A stretch of 64,000 bases of DNA from Aureitalea marina (lineage in GTDB: Bacteria; Bacteroidota; Bacteroidia; Flavobacteriales; Flavobacteriaceae): assembly GCF_002943755.1 (NCBI RefSeq), contig NZ_MQUB01000001.1:1290501-1354500 (forward strand), written 5' to 3'. How positions within the stretch are numbered: position 1 is the stretch's first letter; every line of letters starts with the position of its first letter. A program made the translations under genes and the position numbers. The notes under the pieces are model-generated. The model was given only the letters and a program-made list of their open reading frames with translations, did no database searches and was not told the origin of the DNA. This document shows positions 55,693 to 64,000 of this stretch, piece by piece.

Positions 55693-56598
55693 ATGGCTAT
55701 TCTCCAGCTGATCAGATTACCTAATCTTCTGATGCTGGCTTTCTGCCAGTTGCTGATCCGATATGGGTTCTATATTCCTATGGGAGCAGATTTCGGTTTG
55801 AGTGATCTGGACTATTTGATCTTGGTACTATCTACCTGCCTCGTAGCCGGCGGAGGCTATATAATCAACGACATTAACGATCTGGAGATCGATCGTATCA
55901 ATAAGAAAAACAGGCCACTTGTCTCTGGGCTCATACAGGAGAAAACAGCTTTCAGCTTATATGTCATACTCACAATAGTCGGAGTTGGAGGAGGATTTTA
56001 TTTAGCCAATTTGATTGGGCGCCCGGCCTTTGCGGGCATATTCGTAGCCGTGGCAGCTTTACTTTACTTATACGCCAGCATGCTGAATTCCATGTTGTTA
56101 GTAGGGAATTTGCTGATCTCAGTACTAGTGGGTGTAAGTTTGCTGATCGTTGTTGTCTTTGATCTTCTCCCAATAACAGATTGGAGCAATCAACAGAATC
56201 AGCAGTGGTTCTTCAGTGTGATCTTATTGTATTCGGCCTGGTCTTTTGTGATCAATCTTTTACGAGAATGGGTAAAGGATCTCCAAGACGTGGACGGCGA
56301 TCGGAATGGAGGAAGACAGACCCTGCCCATTGTACTTGGAAGAAGTAGAACACGTTCTCTGGTGATTGCGGTAACCATACTGTTTATAATTAGCCTGCTG
56401 TATCAATTGTATTTTCATTGGTACAACAGGTCTTGGATGGTTCTGTACTTCCTCGCACTGGTGATAGGGCCATTGATCTTTTTCTGCATTAAATTACAGT
56501 CTTCCACCACCACGGACGATTATAGAAAGGCGTCAACAATCTTAAAGCTGATCATGTTCATGGCGATTTGTTCCATTCCGTTACTAAACCTTAACTGA
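55693..56598 (+). CDS. UbiA family prenyltransferase
   Basis: This 301-residue protein has about nine helices and the two Asp-rich motifs of the family, NDINDLEIDRINKKNRP and KDLQDVDGDRNGGRQT. Annotation pipelines call such flavobacterial proteins geranylgeranylglycerol-phosphate geranylgeranyltransferase, the enzyme that adds the second prenyl chain in archaeal-type ether lipids. A quinone or other prenyl acceptor is equally possible from sequence. It is 7 bases after kdsC and 8 bases before maf. Confidence 0.85.
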   Translation: MAILQLIRLPNLLMLAFCQLLIRYGFYIPMGADFGLSDLDYLILVLSTCLVAGGGYIINDINDLEIDRINKKNRPLVSGLIQEKTAFSLYVILTIVGVGGGFYLANLIGRPAFAGIFVAVAALLYLYASMLNSMLLVGNLLISVLVGVSLLIVVVFDLLPITDWSNQQNQQWFFSVILLYSAWSFVINLLREWVKDLQDVDGDRNGGRQTLPIVLGRSRTRSLVIAVTILFIISLLYQLYFHWYNRSWMVLYFLALVIGPLIFFCIKLQSSTTTDDYRKASTILKLIMFMAICSIPLLNLN

Positions 56599-56606
56599 AA
56601 GAACTT

Positions 56607-57197
56607 ATGTTGAATCAATTATTGGGAGATAGAGAAGTTATCCTTGCCTCCGGATCTCCCAGGCGGGTAGAATTACTTTCTGGCCTGCTTTCCAATTTCA
56701 GGCAGGAAGTCAGACCGGTCGAAGAGGTCTATGACCCGTCGCTTAAAGGTCATCAGATCACCGATTACCTTGCACAGTTAAAGGCCGATGCCTTTCACGA
56801 TATCTCTTCTAAACAGATCGTGATAACCAGCGATACCATTGTTTGGCATCAAGGCAAGGCCCTTGAGAAACCGGCCGATCACGGAGACGCATTCCGAATG
56901 ATAAAAAGTCTGAGCAATGAGATGCATGAGGTCTTCACTTCGGTGTGTTTCAAGAATATCGACCAACAAATCACCTTTTACGACAGCACCAGAGTTTGGT
57001 TTGAAGAACTGACCGATCAGGAGATCGATTTTTATATAGACAACTTCAAACCCTTTGATAAAGCAGGGGCTTACGGGGTACAAGACTGGTTAGGTTATGC
57101 TGGAATCCACCGACTGGAGGGGTCCTATTTCACAGTAATGGGGTTTCCCACACACCTGGTTTATAAAAACCTTAAGGCTTTACTGGGGTCGAAATGA
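56607..57197 (+). CDS. Maf-like nucleotide pyrophosphatase
   Basis: This 196-residue protein shows the family start ILASGSPRRVELL and the conserved TSDTIVWHQG (active-site Asp) and DKAGAYGVQDW segments. Maf proteins hydrolyse non-canonical nucleoside triphosphates such as dTTP/UTP or modified bases to avoid their use in DNA or RNA. It is in the DUF2520-kdsC-ubiA operon. Confidence 0.93.
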   Translation: MLNQLLGDREVILASGSPRRVELLSGLLSNFRQEVRPVEEVYDPSLKGHQITDYLAQLKADAFHDISSKQIVITSDTIVWHQGKALEKPADHGDAFRMIKSLSNEMHEVFTSVCFKNIDQQITFYDSTRVWFEELTDQEIDFYIDNFKPFDKAGAYGVQDWLGYAGIHRLEGSYFTVMGFPTHLVYKNLKALLGSK

Positions 57198-57219
57198 CGT
57201 ATTTTTGCCAAAAAAAGGC

Positions 57220-58125
57220 ATGCATTCGTTTTTCCTCAATTGCTTCTTGATCATGGTTTTGATCATCGGTTTTTCTGCCTGTGATCAGGCTAGTTCGTCC
57301 GCGCCATACGGGCTGACCGATAACACAGTTCTCTCCCTACGAGATCTTCCCTCAGAATTTCAAGAGTATTGGTATTCCGGCCAGGCTGAGGTGACCAGTT
57401 ATGAATTGGTACAGGAACGTTATGGAGAATTAAGGGAAGGAACCGCTGTAACCATATTTGTAACAGAAGATTTCAACCCGGAGAAACAAGTAAAGGCAGA
57501 TGGTAGAGGTTCAGAAAATATTTCGGTACTAAAACTCAATCTAACTAAGAAGTTTATCACTGGAATCTACCCCTATTCCATTATGAATAGTAGTTTTCAG
57601 CCGGTTCAAAGACATGGACATGCGCTCAAACTAACACATAGTATGCAGGAGTGGTGTGGACAGGGTTTTGCTCAACTCAATAATCGGGAAGAATTTGAAA
57701 TAGACTCCTATTCCTATTTTGAATCGGAATCGGATCAGGCCATCACCCTACCTAAGGTGTGGTTAGAATCTGAGCTCTGGAACCTGATGCGCATCAACCC
57801 CGGCGAATTACCTCAAGGGGATATTGATGCCATCCCTTCCTTTGAGTTTTTAAGGATGTATCACAGACCAATTAAAACCTATCGCGCCAAAACCCAAATG
57901 GATACGGCCCAGGGAATGATGCGCTATACCATTCGTTTCCCTGAACTTAAACACGCTATGAGCTGGTATGTGAATGGAAGTTTCCCTTACGAGATCATTG
58001 GCTGGGACGAGGAAAATCCGAACGGTCTTAAAACAAGGGCCATCCGAAAGAAGAAGTTGAAAACAGCTTACTGGAACCTCAATCAAAATGCGGATCAAGT
58101 TTGGAGGGATTCGCTGGCGCTCTAA
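57220..58125 (+). CDS. Lipoprotein of unknown function
   Basis: This 301-residue lipoprotein (lipobox GFSAC, Cys21) has beta-rich segments (EEFEIDSYSYFESES, GMMRYTIRFPEL) and no recognised motif. Homologues of similar form are seen in flavobacteria. ATG 57220 is preferred to TTG 57205 because it begins the signal peptide. It lies 22 bases after maf, so it may end that operon. A TATTTTTG box at 57200-57207 could give an extra start with a very short leader. Confidence 0.75.
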   Translation: MHSFFLNCFLIMVLIIGFSACDQASSSAPYGLTDNTVLSLRDLPSEFQEYWYSGQAEVTSYELVQERYGELREGTAVTIFVTEDFNPEKQVKADGRGSENISVLKLNLTKKFITGIYPYSIMNSSFQPVQRHGHALKLTHSMQEWCGQGFAQLNNREEFEIDSYSYFESESDQAITLPKVWLESELWNLMRINPGELPQGDIDAIPSFEFLRMYHRPIKTYRAKTQMDTAQGMMRYTIRFPELKHAMSWYVNGSFPYEIIGWDEENPNGLKTRAIRKKKLKTAYWNLNQNADQVWRDSLAL

Positions 58126-58169
58126 TGTTAAAGAATCGCTAATCCCCAGACCTAAGCAGGCATTTTGGG

Positions 58170-58177
58170 TATATTTG
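58170..58177 (+). promoter_or_regulatory. Bacteroidota -7 promoter box
   Basis: TATATTTG matches TAnnTTTG, 23 bases before the PIG-L gene start at 58201. Confidence 0.45.
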
Positions 58178-58200
58178 ATCGTACGTCAAAAGCCATCTTC

Positions 58201-60702
58201 ATGACCAAAAATTACCCTTGCCTGTGGCTGTTTATACTGCTGCTTTCTCCTGCAATTTGGGCACAATCACCAAACAAACCTTCAGCTTCACAGCTCTATG
58301 ACGATCTCCAGAAACTGAATTTCCTGGGAACGGCCTTATATGTTGCCGCCCACCCTGACGACGAGAATACTCGCCTGATCTCATACCTTTCTAACCATGT
58401 GAAGGCCAGAACTGCCTATCTATCGTTGACAAGAGGCGATGGTGGTCAAAACCTGATCGGGCCGGAGATCCGAGAATTGCTGGGTGTGATCAGAACCCAA
58501 GAACTTTTAGCCGCTCGCAGGACTGATGGCGGCGAGCAATTTTTTACCCGTGCGAACGACTTTGGTTATTCCAAACATCCGGACGAAACCCTGGCTATTT
58601 GGAACAAAGAGGAAGTCCTTGGAGACGTGGTTCGAGCGATCAGACGATTCAAACCAGATGTGATTATCAACCGGTTTAACCATAGGAATCCAGGAACCAC
58701 TCACGGACACCACACCTCTTCCGCCATGTTGAGTATGGAAGCCTTTGACTTGGTCGGAGATGCAACCAAATATCCCGAAACCGCTGAAGAATTTGGGACC
58801 TGGCAACCCAAACGATTGTTTTTCAATACGAGTTGGTGGTTTTACGGTAGCCAGGAGAACTTTGACAAAGCGGACAAGAGCAATCTGATCTCAGTGGATG
58901 CCGGCACCTACTATCCATCTACCGGCCTTTCCAATGGCGAGATTGCCGCCTACAGTCGGAGTATGCATAAATCACAGGGGTTTGGTAGCACCGGTAGTCG
59001 AGGAAGTGCAATAGAGTGGCTGGAATTCTTAAAAGGAGATCCGCTTTTAGAAAATAAAGGCATTTTCGATGGTATCGACACTTCCTGGAATCGAATACAA
59101 GGAGGACAGGCCATACTGGATATACTAGGACCTCTTGAGTCCGATTTCAACTTTGACGACCCCTCTTCCATGGTTCCAGACCTGATGCGCGCCAGGAAAT
59201 TGATCATGGAGCTAGAGGACGCATATTGGGGAACCTTGAAATTGGAGCAGATCGACCAACTGATCGCTCATTGTTCCGGACTCTTTATTGAAGCAGTCGC
59301 AACATCTAATCAGATCAACCCAGGTGATGTGGCAAGTATCACCATCGAGGCCATCAACCGCAGTGAGCTCCAAATAGAGTTGATCGATGTATCTAATCTG
59401 CAAGGTGACAAACTTTTGGCCGTCAATTCGTCCTTAGGCAATAATGAGCGAAATCGACTGGAAACTTCAACGGAGACGGTTTTGCCGGAGGGTTTGGCCT
59501 ATTCAGCACCCTACTGGCTCAACGAGAAAGGCAGCCTGGGGATGTACTCAGCCCCCAAAGATCTGATCGGTTATCCGGAAACTCCAGCTCCCGCTGTGAT
59601 ACAGGCTAACTTGACAATTGATGGTGAACCTTTCTCCCTTAGCAGAGAAGTGGTTTATAAATACAATGACCCCGTAGATGGAGAGGTCTATCAGCCCTTC
59701 GAGGTCCTGCCGGAGGTGACGGCTTCTATCAGTGAAAAGGTGATAATCTTTAGTACGGACCAAGCACATAACCTTCCAGTCAAAGTTAAAGCTGGCCGAG
59801 ATAACATCAGTGGATTTATCAGTCTGCAACATCCTGAGGGATGGACCGTAGAACCGGCAGAGATTCCATTTAATATGGAACGTCAAGGTGAAGAGATTTC
59901 ATTGAATTTCCGGGTAATTCCTCCAGCGGATCAGAGTGAAGGTACACTCCGACCATTGATTCGGGTGGGAGATCGTTTCCATGACCTGGAAATGATCACC
60001 ATCGATTATCCTCATATTCCCTACCAACGGGTCCTGATGCCTTCCCAGGCCAAAGTGGTGCGAATTCCCATTCAAAAGAAAGGTGATTTGATCGGTTACA
60101 TTGAAGGTGCGGGAGATGCTATCCCTGAAAGTTTGAAACAGATCGGTTATCGTGTAGAACGGGTTGATCCCAGCGAAATGACAATAGAGTCCCTGAAACA
60201 ATACGACGCTTTGGTGGTCGGAATCCGGGCCTACAACACCGTACCTGAGCTTCAATTCAAACAAGATGTCCTCATGGACTATGTAAAACAAGGCGGCACC
60301 ATGTTGGTACAGTATAACACCAACAGAAGATTGGTCACACAGAACCTTGCTCCTTTCGATCTGAAACTGTCCCGTGACCGGGTAACGGACGAGCAGAGCC
60401 CGGTGACCATACTGGCACCAGAGCATCCTGCACTAAACTATCCCAATAAGATCACCTTGAACGATTTCCATGGCTGGGTGCAAGAGAGAGGATTGTACTT
60501 TCCAAATGAGTGGTCTGCAGAGTTTACACCTCTTTTAGCCATGAATGATCCCAATGGGGATCCCAGCCAAGGATCACTCCTGATAGCGAAATACGGCAAA
60601 GGTCATTATATTTATACCGGCTTGAGCTTTTTCCGAGAGCTTCCCGCAGGTGTTCCCGGAGCTTATCGCCTATTTGCTAATTTACTCTCACTTGGAAAAT
60701 AA
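58201..60702 (+). CDS. Secreted PIG-L family deacetylase with long C-terminal region
   Basis: This 833-residue protein has a signal peptide (about 1-22) and a PIG-L/LmbE domain (about 35-280). Its metal motif is AAHPDDEN, with a late His pair in THGHHTSSA. A NEW3-like beta domain (about 530-590) and a ThuA/GATase-like region (about 620-830, with ALVVGIRAYN) follow. It probably removes acetyl groups from a sugar or similar substrate outside the cytoplasm, or in a lipid-bound form. ATG 58201 is chosen over 58165 because it begins the signal peptide. It overlaps a tiny membrane-protein gene. Confidence 0.88.
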   Translation: MTKNYPCLWLFILLLSPAIWAQSPNKPSASQLYDDLQKLNFLGTALYVAAHPDDENTRLISYLSNHVKARTAYLSLTRGDGGQNLIGPEIRELLGVIRTQELLAARRTDGGEQFFTRANDFGYSKHPDETLAIWNKEEVLGDVVRAIRRFKPDVIINRFNHRNPGTTHGHHTSSAMLSMEAFDLVGDATKYPETAEEFGTWQPKRLFFNTSWWFYGSQENFDKADKSNLISVDAGTYYPSTGLSNGEIAAYSRSMHKSQGFGSTGSRGSAIEWLEFLKGDPLLENKGIFDGIDTSWNRIQGGQAILDILGPLESDFNFDDPSSMVPDLMRARKLIMELEDAYWGTLKLEQIDQLIAHCSGLFIEAVATSNQINPGDVASITIEAINRSELQIELIDVSNLQGDKLLAVNSSLGNNERNRLETSTETVLPEGLAYSAPYWLNEKGSLGMYSAPKDLIGYPETPAPAVIQANLTIDGEPFSLSREVVYKYNDPVDGEVYQPFEVLPEVTASISEKVIIFSTDQAHNLPVKVKAGRDNISGFISLQHPEGWTVEPAEIPFNMERQGEEISLNFRVIPPADQSEGTLRPLIRVGDRFHDLEMITIDYPHIPYQRVLMPSQAKVVRIPIQKKGDLIGYIEGAGDAIPESLKQIGYRVERVDPSEMTIESLKQYDALVVGIRAYNTVPELQFKQDVLMDYVKQGGTMLVQYNTNRRLVTQNLAPFDLKLSRDRVTDEQSPVTILAPEHPALNYPNKITLNDFHGWVQERGLYFPNEWSAEFTPLLAMNDPNGDPSQGSLLIAKYGKGHYIYTGLSFFRELPAGVPGAYRLFANLLSLGK

Positions 60703-60811
60703 TCTTGAAGATCGACCTGTATACCGCTGGAAAGCCAGCTATACCTTGGTCCTGCTCTGTAACGCTATTTACATAGTTCTGTTTTACCTGTTGATGCAAA
60801 ACTACGCCTGA
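60692..60811 (+). CDS. 39-residue membrane protein between PIG-L and the symporter
   Basis: TTG 60692 opens a 39-codon frame overlapping the PIG-L stop by 11 bases and ending one base before the symporter ATG. It encodes a charged start (MENNLEDRPVYRWKASY) and one hydrophobic helix (TLVLLCNAIYIVLFYLLM). The packing on both sides, with no spare bases, supports a real gene. The family is not named. It may assist the symporter. Confidence 0.6.
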   Translation: MENNLEDRPVYRWKASYTLVLLCNAIYIVLFYLLMQNYA

Positions 60812-60812
60812 T

Positions 60813-62492
60813 ATGGAGTTGATCGATTGGATCGTTCTGGGGGCGACTTTGCTCTTTATCGTGCTTTATGGCACCTACAAAAGTAGGGGTAGCAAGGATG
60901 TGACGGATTATTTGAAAGGCGGAAATAAAGCCAAATGGTGGACCATCGGACTCAGTGTCATGGCGACCCAGGCAAGCGCTATCACCTTCCTGTCTACACC
61001 TGGTCAGGCCTTTCACGACGGGATGGGCTTTGTTCAATTTTACTTTGGATTGCCCATAGCTATGGTAATCATCTGCCTGGTCTTCATTCCTATCTATCAC
61101 AAGCTTAAAGTATTTACTGCCTATCAATTCCTGGAAGGTCGTTTCGATCTAAAGACACGCACCCTGACTGCCATCCTTTTCCTTATTCAGCGAGGACTGG
61201 CAGCCGGAATCACCATCTTTGCACCGGCAATCATTCTATCTGCGGTATTGGGTTGGAACCTGACCTTACTCAATATCATTATTGGTTTATTGGTCATAGT
61301 CTACACGGTCAGCGGCGGAACCAAAGCCGTATCCCTTACTCAGAAACACCAAATGGCCGTGATCTTTGCGGGAATGTTCATTGCCTTCCTACTCATACTG
61401 AATTATCTGCCCCTGGATATTACATTCGATAAGGCTTTGCAGATCGCCGGGGATAGTGGTAAGATGGAGATACTGGATTTTGGATTCAACCTGGATAATA
61501 GATATACCTTCTGGAGCGGGATCATAGGCGGAACCTTCCTGGCTTTATCTTATTTTGGAACCGACCAGAGCCAGGTACAACGATATCTGTCGGGAAGGTC
61601 AGTGAGAGAGAGTCAATTAGGATTGATCTTTAACGGTCTGCTGAAGGTTCCAATGCAGTTCTTTATTCTTTTAGTGGGAGTAATGGTCTTCGTATTCTAT
61701 CAATTCAACCCCTCTCCCCTGCATTTCAATCCAACCTCGGTCAATGTGGTCAAGAATTCCAAGCAGGCAGAGGCTTATGTAGAATTGGAGAAGGAAAAGA
61801 AGCATCTGGATGAGTCCCTGATCTATGTCCAAAGTTTATTGGCGCAAACCCAAGATGAGACAGAAAGCACCAATTATAGGAAGGAAGCCTCACAGATCAG
61901 GGCCCAACAAGAACAATTAAGGGAACAGGCTCGCGAACTGATATCACTGGCCGATCCGGATGCGGAAACCAACGATAAAGACTATGTCTTCATCCACTTT
62001 ATTCTGGAGAACCTACCCAGGGGTCTAATCGGGCTGTTATTGGCCGTGATCCTATCGGCAGCCATGTCTTCCACAGCTTCAGAGATCAATGCCTTGGCTT
62101 CTACCACCACCATCGATCTGTACCGCCGAAACCGGCAAGGAAGAGACGACCAGCATTATGTTCGGATTTCCAAATGGTTTACCCTTCTATGGGGATTATT
62201 AGCTATAGGGGTAGCCTGTGTTGCGAACCTCTTTGACAATCTGATCCAACTGGTGAACATCATTGGATCCATCTTCTACGGTAACGTGCTGGGAATCTTC
62301 TTACTGGCCTTTTTCATTCGATACGTCGGCTCGAAAGCAGTGTTTATTGCGGCCATCATTACCCAACTTATTATCATTGGAATCTGGTATATCGATCTGA
62401 TGCCTTATCTGTGGCTTAACTTGGTTGGATGTGCACTGGTGATGATCTTGGCCATACTCCTTCAAGCCATTTTCGGTAAAACCAAGGCATAA
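60813..62492 (+). CDS. Sodium:solute symporter (SSS family)
   Basis: This 559-residue carrier has about 13-14 helices with the DYLKGGNKAKWW start, GLSVMATQASAITFLSTPG in helix 2 and an SAAMSSTASEINALAS segment near the late helices, typical of SSS proteins. The solute is unknown. A hydrophilic insert of about 90 residues (about 300-390) with heptads of Glu, Gln, Leu and Ala lies between two helices, longer than the usual loop there. The gene follows the PIG-L and small-protein genes closely, so the product of the deacetylase may be the cargo. Confidence 0.92.
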   Translation: MELIDWIVLGATLLFIVLYGTYKSRGSKDVTDYLKGGNKAKWWTIGLSVMATQASAITFLSTPGQAFHDGMGFVQFYFGLPIAMVIICLVFIPIYHKLKVFTAYQFLEGRFDLKTRTLTAILFLIQRGLAAGITIFAPAIILSAVLGWNLTLLNIIIGLLVIVYTVSGGTKAVSLTQKHQMAVIFAGMFIAFLLILNYLPLDITFDKALQIAGDSGKMEILDFGFNLDNRYTFWSGIIGGTFLALSYFGTDQSQVQRYLSGRSVRESQLGLIFNGLLKVPMQFFILLVGVMVFVFYQFNPSPLHFNPTSVNVVKNSKQAEAYVELEKEKKHLDESLIYVQSLLAQTQDETESTNYRKEASQIRAQQEQLREQARELISLADPDAETNDKDYVFIHFILENLPRGLIGLLLAVILSAAMSSTASEINALASTTTIDLYRRNRQGRDDQHYVRISKWFTLLWGLLAIGVACVANLFDNLIQLVNIIGSIFYGNVLGIFLLAFFIRYVGSKAVFIAAIITQLIIIGIWYIDLMPYLWLNLVGCALVMILAILLQAIFGKTKA

Positions 62493-62544
62493 AAGAAGGG
62501 GAGAGAATTCAGAATCCCCTCCCCTCGCAACGACTAAACGAAAC

Positions 62545-62889
62545 TTAAAACCTAAATCCGGTCTTAATTTTGTAAGTATTCACCGCGCCGGCATCGGAAG
62601 TCAACACAAAGGTGTAGGTTCCGTTTACCGAATTGGTAAAATCAAACTGTTGTCCAATACTATTGGCACTCCCCAGTTCACCTTCGTACATTTGCTGCCC
62701 GTTGGGAGCGTAAATGACTAGGGTATAGTTGGATTCTTGAGTGTTCAGAACGGATAATTGTACCATTTGGCGATCTTCGGTAATGGTTACCTCTCCTTCT
62801 TTAGAGGTGATCACGCGTTCGGTATTGGCGTTCATGGCCAATGTACAGGTAACGGCTAGGGCTACTAGAATTCTTTTAACTGTTTTCAT
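62545..62889 (-). CDS. Small secreted protein with T9SS-CTD-like fold
   Basis: This 114-residue protein has a signal peptide (about 1-22, ending MNANTE) and a beta-rich body. The pattern of the C-terminal half (YTLVIYAPNGQQMYEG ... NGTYTFVLTSDAGAVNTYKI) resembles DUF3244 or type A T9SS sorting domains. The full protein is little more than this domain. It may be a small envelope protein rather than a sorted enzyme. It stands alone, divergent from the AraC gene. Confidence 0.75.
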   Translation of the reverse strand: MKTVKRILVALAVTCTLAMNANTERVITSKEGEVTITEDRQMVQLSVLNTQESNYTLVIYAPNGQQMYEGELGSANSIGQQFDFTNSVNGTYTFVLTSDAGAVNTYKIKTGFRF

Positions 62890-63049
62890 AACGAATGTTT
62901 TAAAGACTCAACAGTACAAAGATGCAACCAGCAACCCAGGGAAATTTCCATCTTTTTGTTCAATTTATGTACTATTTTAACCTAATTTGCCCACTTAATA
63001 CACCCTGATGTTAAAATAACACATATTATGGTTAAATTTGTACCGATGG

Positions 63050-63065
63050 GTTCGTACAATCGAAC
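63050..63065. promoter_or_regulatory. Inverted repeat beside the AraC gene promoter
   Basis: GTTCG, spacer TACAAT and CGAAC form a perfect inverted repeat directly before the TAATTTTG box. It could be an operator for the regulator's own control. Confidence 0.4.
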
Positions 63066-63066
63066 G

Positions 63067-63074
63067 TAATTTTG
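63067..63074 (+). promoter_or_regulatory. Bacteroidota -7 promoter box for the AraC regulator
   Basis: TAATTTTG matches TAnnTTTG but lies only 4 bases before the GTG start at 63079, so the message would be leaderless or start further downstream. Confidence is low for this reason. Confidence 0.3.
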
Positions 63075-63078
63075 TCTT

Positions 63079-63954
63079 GTGAAGAAGAAAAAACAACCTG
63101 TGCTTGAGGCGATTACACCCTCCCAGGGTGGGTCGATCAAAGTAGAACGGTATTCGGATTCTTGTAATGACTCCGCTGCGGCCTGGCATTTCCACCCGGA
63201 AATGGAGATCGTCTACGTGGATGGTGGCGCGGGTAAAAGGCACATTGGAAATCACATTTCCTATTACCAGGACGGCGACCTGATCTTTATCGGAGCCAAT
63301 CTCCCCCATTTTGGCTTTACCGATCGATTAACGGGTAATAAAAGTGAAGTGGTCATACAGGCCCGGGAAGAACTCTTCGGCAATTCCCTGGAGACCATCC
63401 CTGAAATGGAACCCATCAATCGGTTATTCCGCAGAAGTCGTCAAGGGATCATATTTTACGGTGAGACCAAGAAGAAAGTAGGCGTCATGATAGATCGACT
63501 GCCGGAATTGCAGCCCTATGAGAGGCTTTTAGGATTTTTACAGATCCTGGGCGAATTGGCAGCCAGCAAGGAATACGAATTGTTAAACGTAGACCAGGTC
63601 ATCCTCGAGACCAAACCTCAGGATACCCAGCGCCTGGATGGTATCTATGCCCTTGTTCGGAAAGAATTCACCCGCCCCATTGCCCTGGCAGAGGTTGCGG
63701 ACCTGGTCAGTATGACCGAACAGGCATTTAGCCGATATTTCAAACAGAAAACAGGTAAGACCTTTACACAATTCGTCAACGAATATCGATTGGTACATGC
63801 CTGTAAATTACTGGCTGAAGAGAATATGAGTATTACGGACACGTGCTATGCCAGTGGTTTCAACAACTTCTCCCACTTCAACAAGAAATTCAAGGAATTC
63901 ACCGGTAAGAGCCCTTCTAAATATCGGAACGAACTTCACAAAGTAGTCCAATAA
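63079..63954 (+). CDS. AraC family transcriptional regulator
   Basis: This 291-residue protein has an N-terminal cupin ligand domain (about 20-120, with WHFHPEMEIVYV and YQDGDLIFIGANLPH) and two C-terminal HTH units (about 195-285, IALAEVADLVSMTEQAFSRYFKQKTG and ITDTCYASGFNNFSHFNKKF). The cupin suggests a small sugar-like ligand. The start is GTG 63079; no ATG precedes it in frame near the promoter. An inverted repeat before it may be its own operator. Confidence 0.93.
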   Translation: MKKKKQPVLEAITPSQGGSIKVERYSDSCNDSAAAWHFHPEMEIVYVDGGAGKRHIGNHISYYQDGDLIFIGANLPHFGFTDRLTGNKSEVVIQAREELFGNSLETIPEMEPINRLFRRSRQGIIFYGETKKKVGVMIDRLPELQPYERLLGFLQILGELAASKEYELLNVDQVILETKPQDTQRLDGIYALVRKEFTRPIALAEVADLVSMTEQAFSRYFKQKTGKTFTQFVNEYRLVHACKLLAEENMSITDTCYASGFNNFSHFNKKFKEFTGKSPSKYRNELHKVVQ

Positions 63955-63956
63955 AA

Positions 63957-63976
63957 AAGCCCGGATCACCGGGCTT
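63957..63976. terminator. Rho-independent terminator at the end of the AraC gene
   Basis: The stem AAGCCCGG / CCGGGCTT encloses ATCA. The A-run on its left makes it a better terminator for a minus-strand gene beyond the window, but it can also act on the AraC gene. Confidence 0.7.
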
Positions 63977-64000
63977 AATACGTATAAGAAAGATCGTTTA

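Noticed and set aside
62495-62530. Hairpin AGGGGA / TCCCCT after the symporter gene, considered as a terminator.
   Set aside because: No T-run follows on either strand and the stem is short, so it was not listed.
1-64000. Search for tRNA, rRNA, CRISPR repeats, insertion sequences, phage genes and polysaccharide-utilisation (SusC/SusD) loci.
   Set aside because: None was recognised by eye. The two TonB receptors have no SusD partner. A tRNA or covariance scan could still find something I missed.

Overview
The window looks like chromosomal core genome of a marine-type member of the family Flavobacteriaceae (Bacteroidota). The signs are two TonB-dependent receptors, a DUF5916 protein, a CcsB-CcsA fusion, a YfhO-type membrane protein, a T9SS-era set of secreted proteins, prfB with a programmed frameshift, and many TAnnTTTG promoter boxes (the Bacteroidota -7 element) lying 15-25 bases before start codons. 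The genus cannot be settled from the sequence alone. I found no rRNA, tRNA, CRISPR array, insertion sequence or prophage.

Layout. 1-3.3 kb: end of a His/Cys-rich protein, a TonB receptor and a lipoprotein, probably one uptake locus. 3.3-4.8 kb (minus): small membrane protein, folE, msrA. 5-13.6 kb (plus): DUF5916 outer-membrane protein, lolD, a TIGR02757 protein, a BatA-domain protein, a dihydroorotase-like protein without its metal ligands, two DUF4870-like proteins and an esterase. 13.6-17.8 kb: a metallo-beta-lactamase-fold hydrolase, a widely conserved unknown cytoplasmic protein, bcp, nth, a 50-residue protein. 17.8-21.4 kb: an ECF sigma factor and uvrA. 21.4-23.3 kb: two sigma-54 type promoters, one before a probable small RNA and one before a secreted very basic protein. 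23.3-27.3 kb (minus): glycosyltransferase, YfhO protein, DUF4834. 27.4-35 kb: outer-membrane protein, acetyltransferase-like protein, a probable sulfonolipid (capnine) enzyme pair, an S9 peptidase, YbaB and YegP. 35-40.5 kb (minus): four tightly packed genes from a membrane protein through a zinc metalloprotease to threonine aldolase. 40.6-48 kb: prfB, a PfkB kinase, a HAD phosphatase, a truncated amidohydrolase start, a cupin, a VOC protein, arsC and a second TonB receptor. 48-64 kb: fumC, a 7TM-HTH regulator, ccsBA, a DUF2520-kdsC-ubiA-maf-lipoprotein operon, a PIG-L deacetylase with a tiny membrane protein and a sodium symporter, a small secreted protein and an AraC regulator.

Five genes (DUF5916, the conserved unknown at 15 kb, the glycosyltransferase, the metalloprotease and the cupin) are each broken by loss of exactly one base within or next to a short G/C run. 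This pattern points to systematic sequencing or assembly undercalls more than to real gene decay, so all five are probably intact in the organism. The in-frame stop of prfB is different: it is the classic programmed +1 frameshift.

I do not see a large undescribed accessory system. The most interesting unexplained structure is the sigma-54 locus at 21.46-23.28 kb: two matched -24/-12 promoters, three TCACG-centred dyads placed like enhancer sites, and a shared 3' element ending both transcription units.
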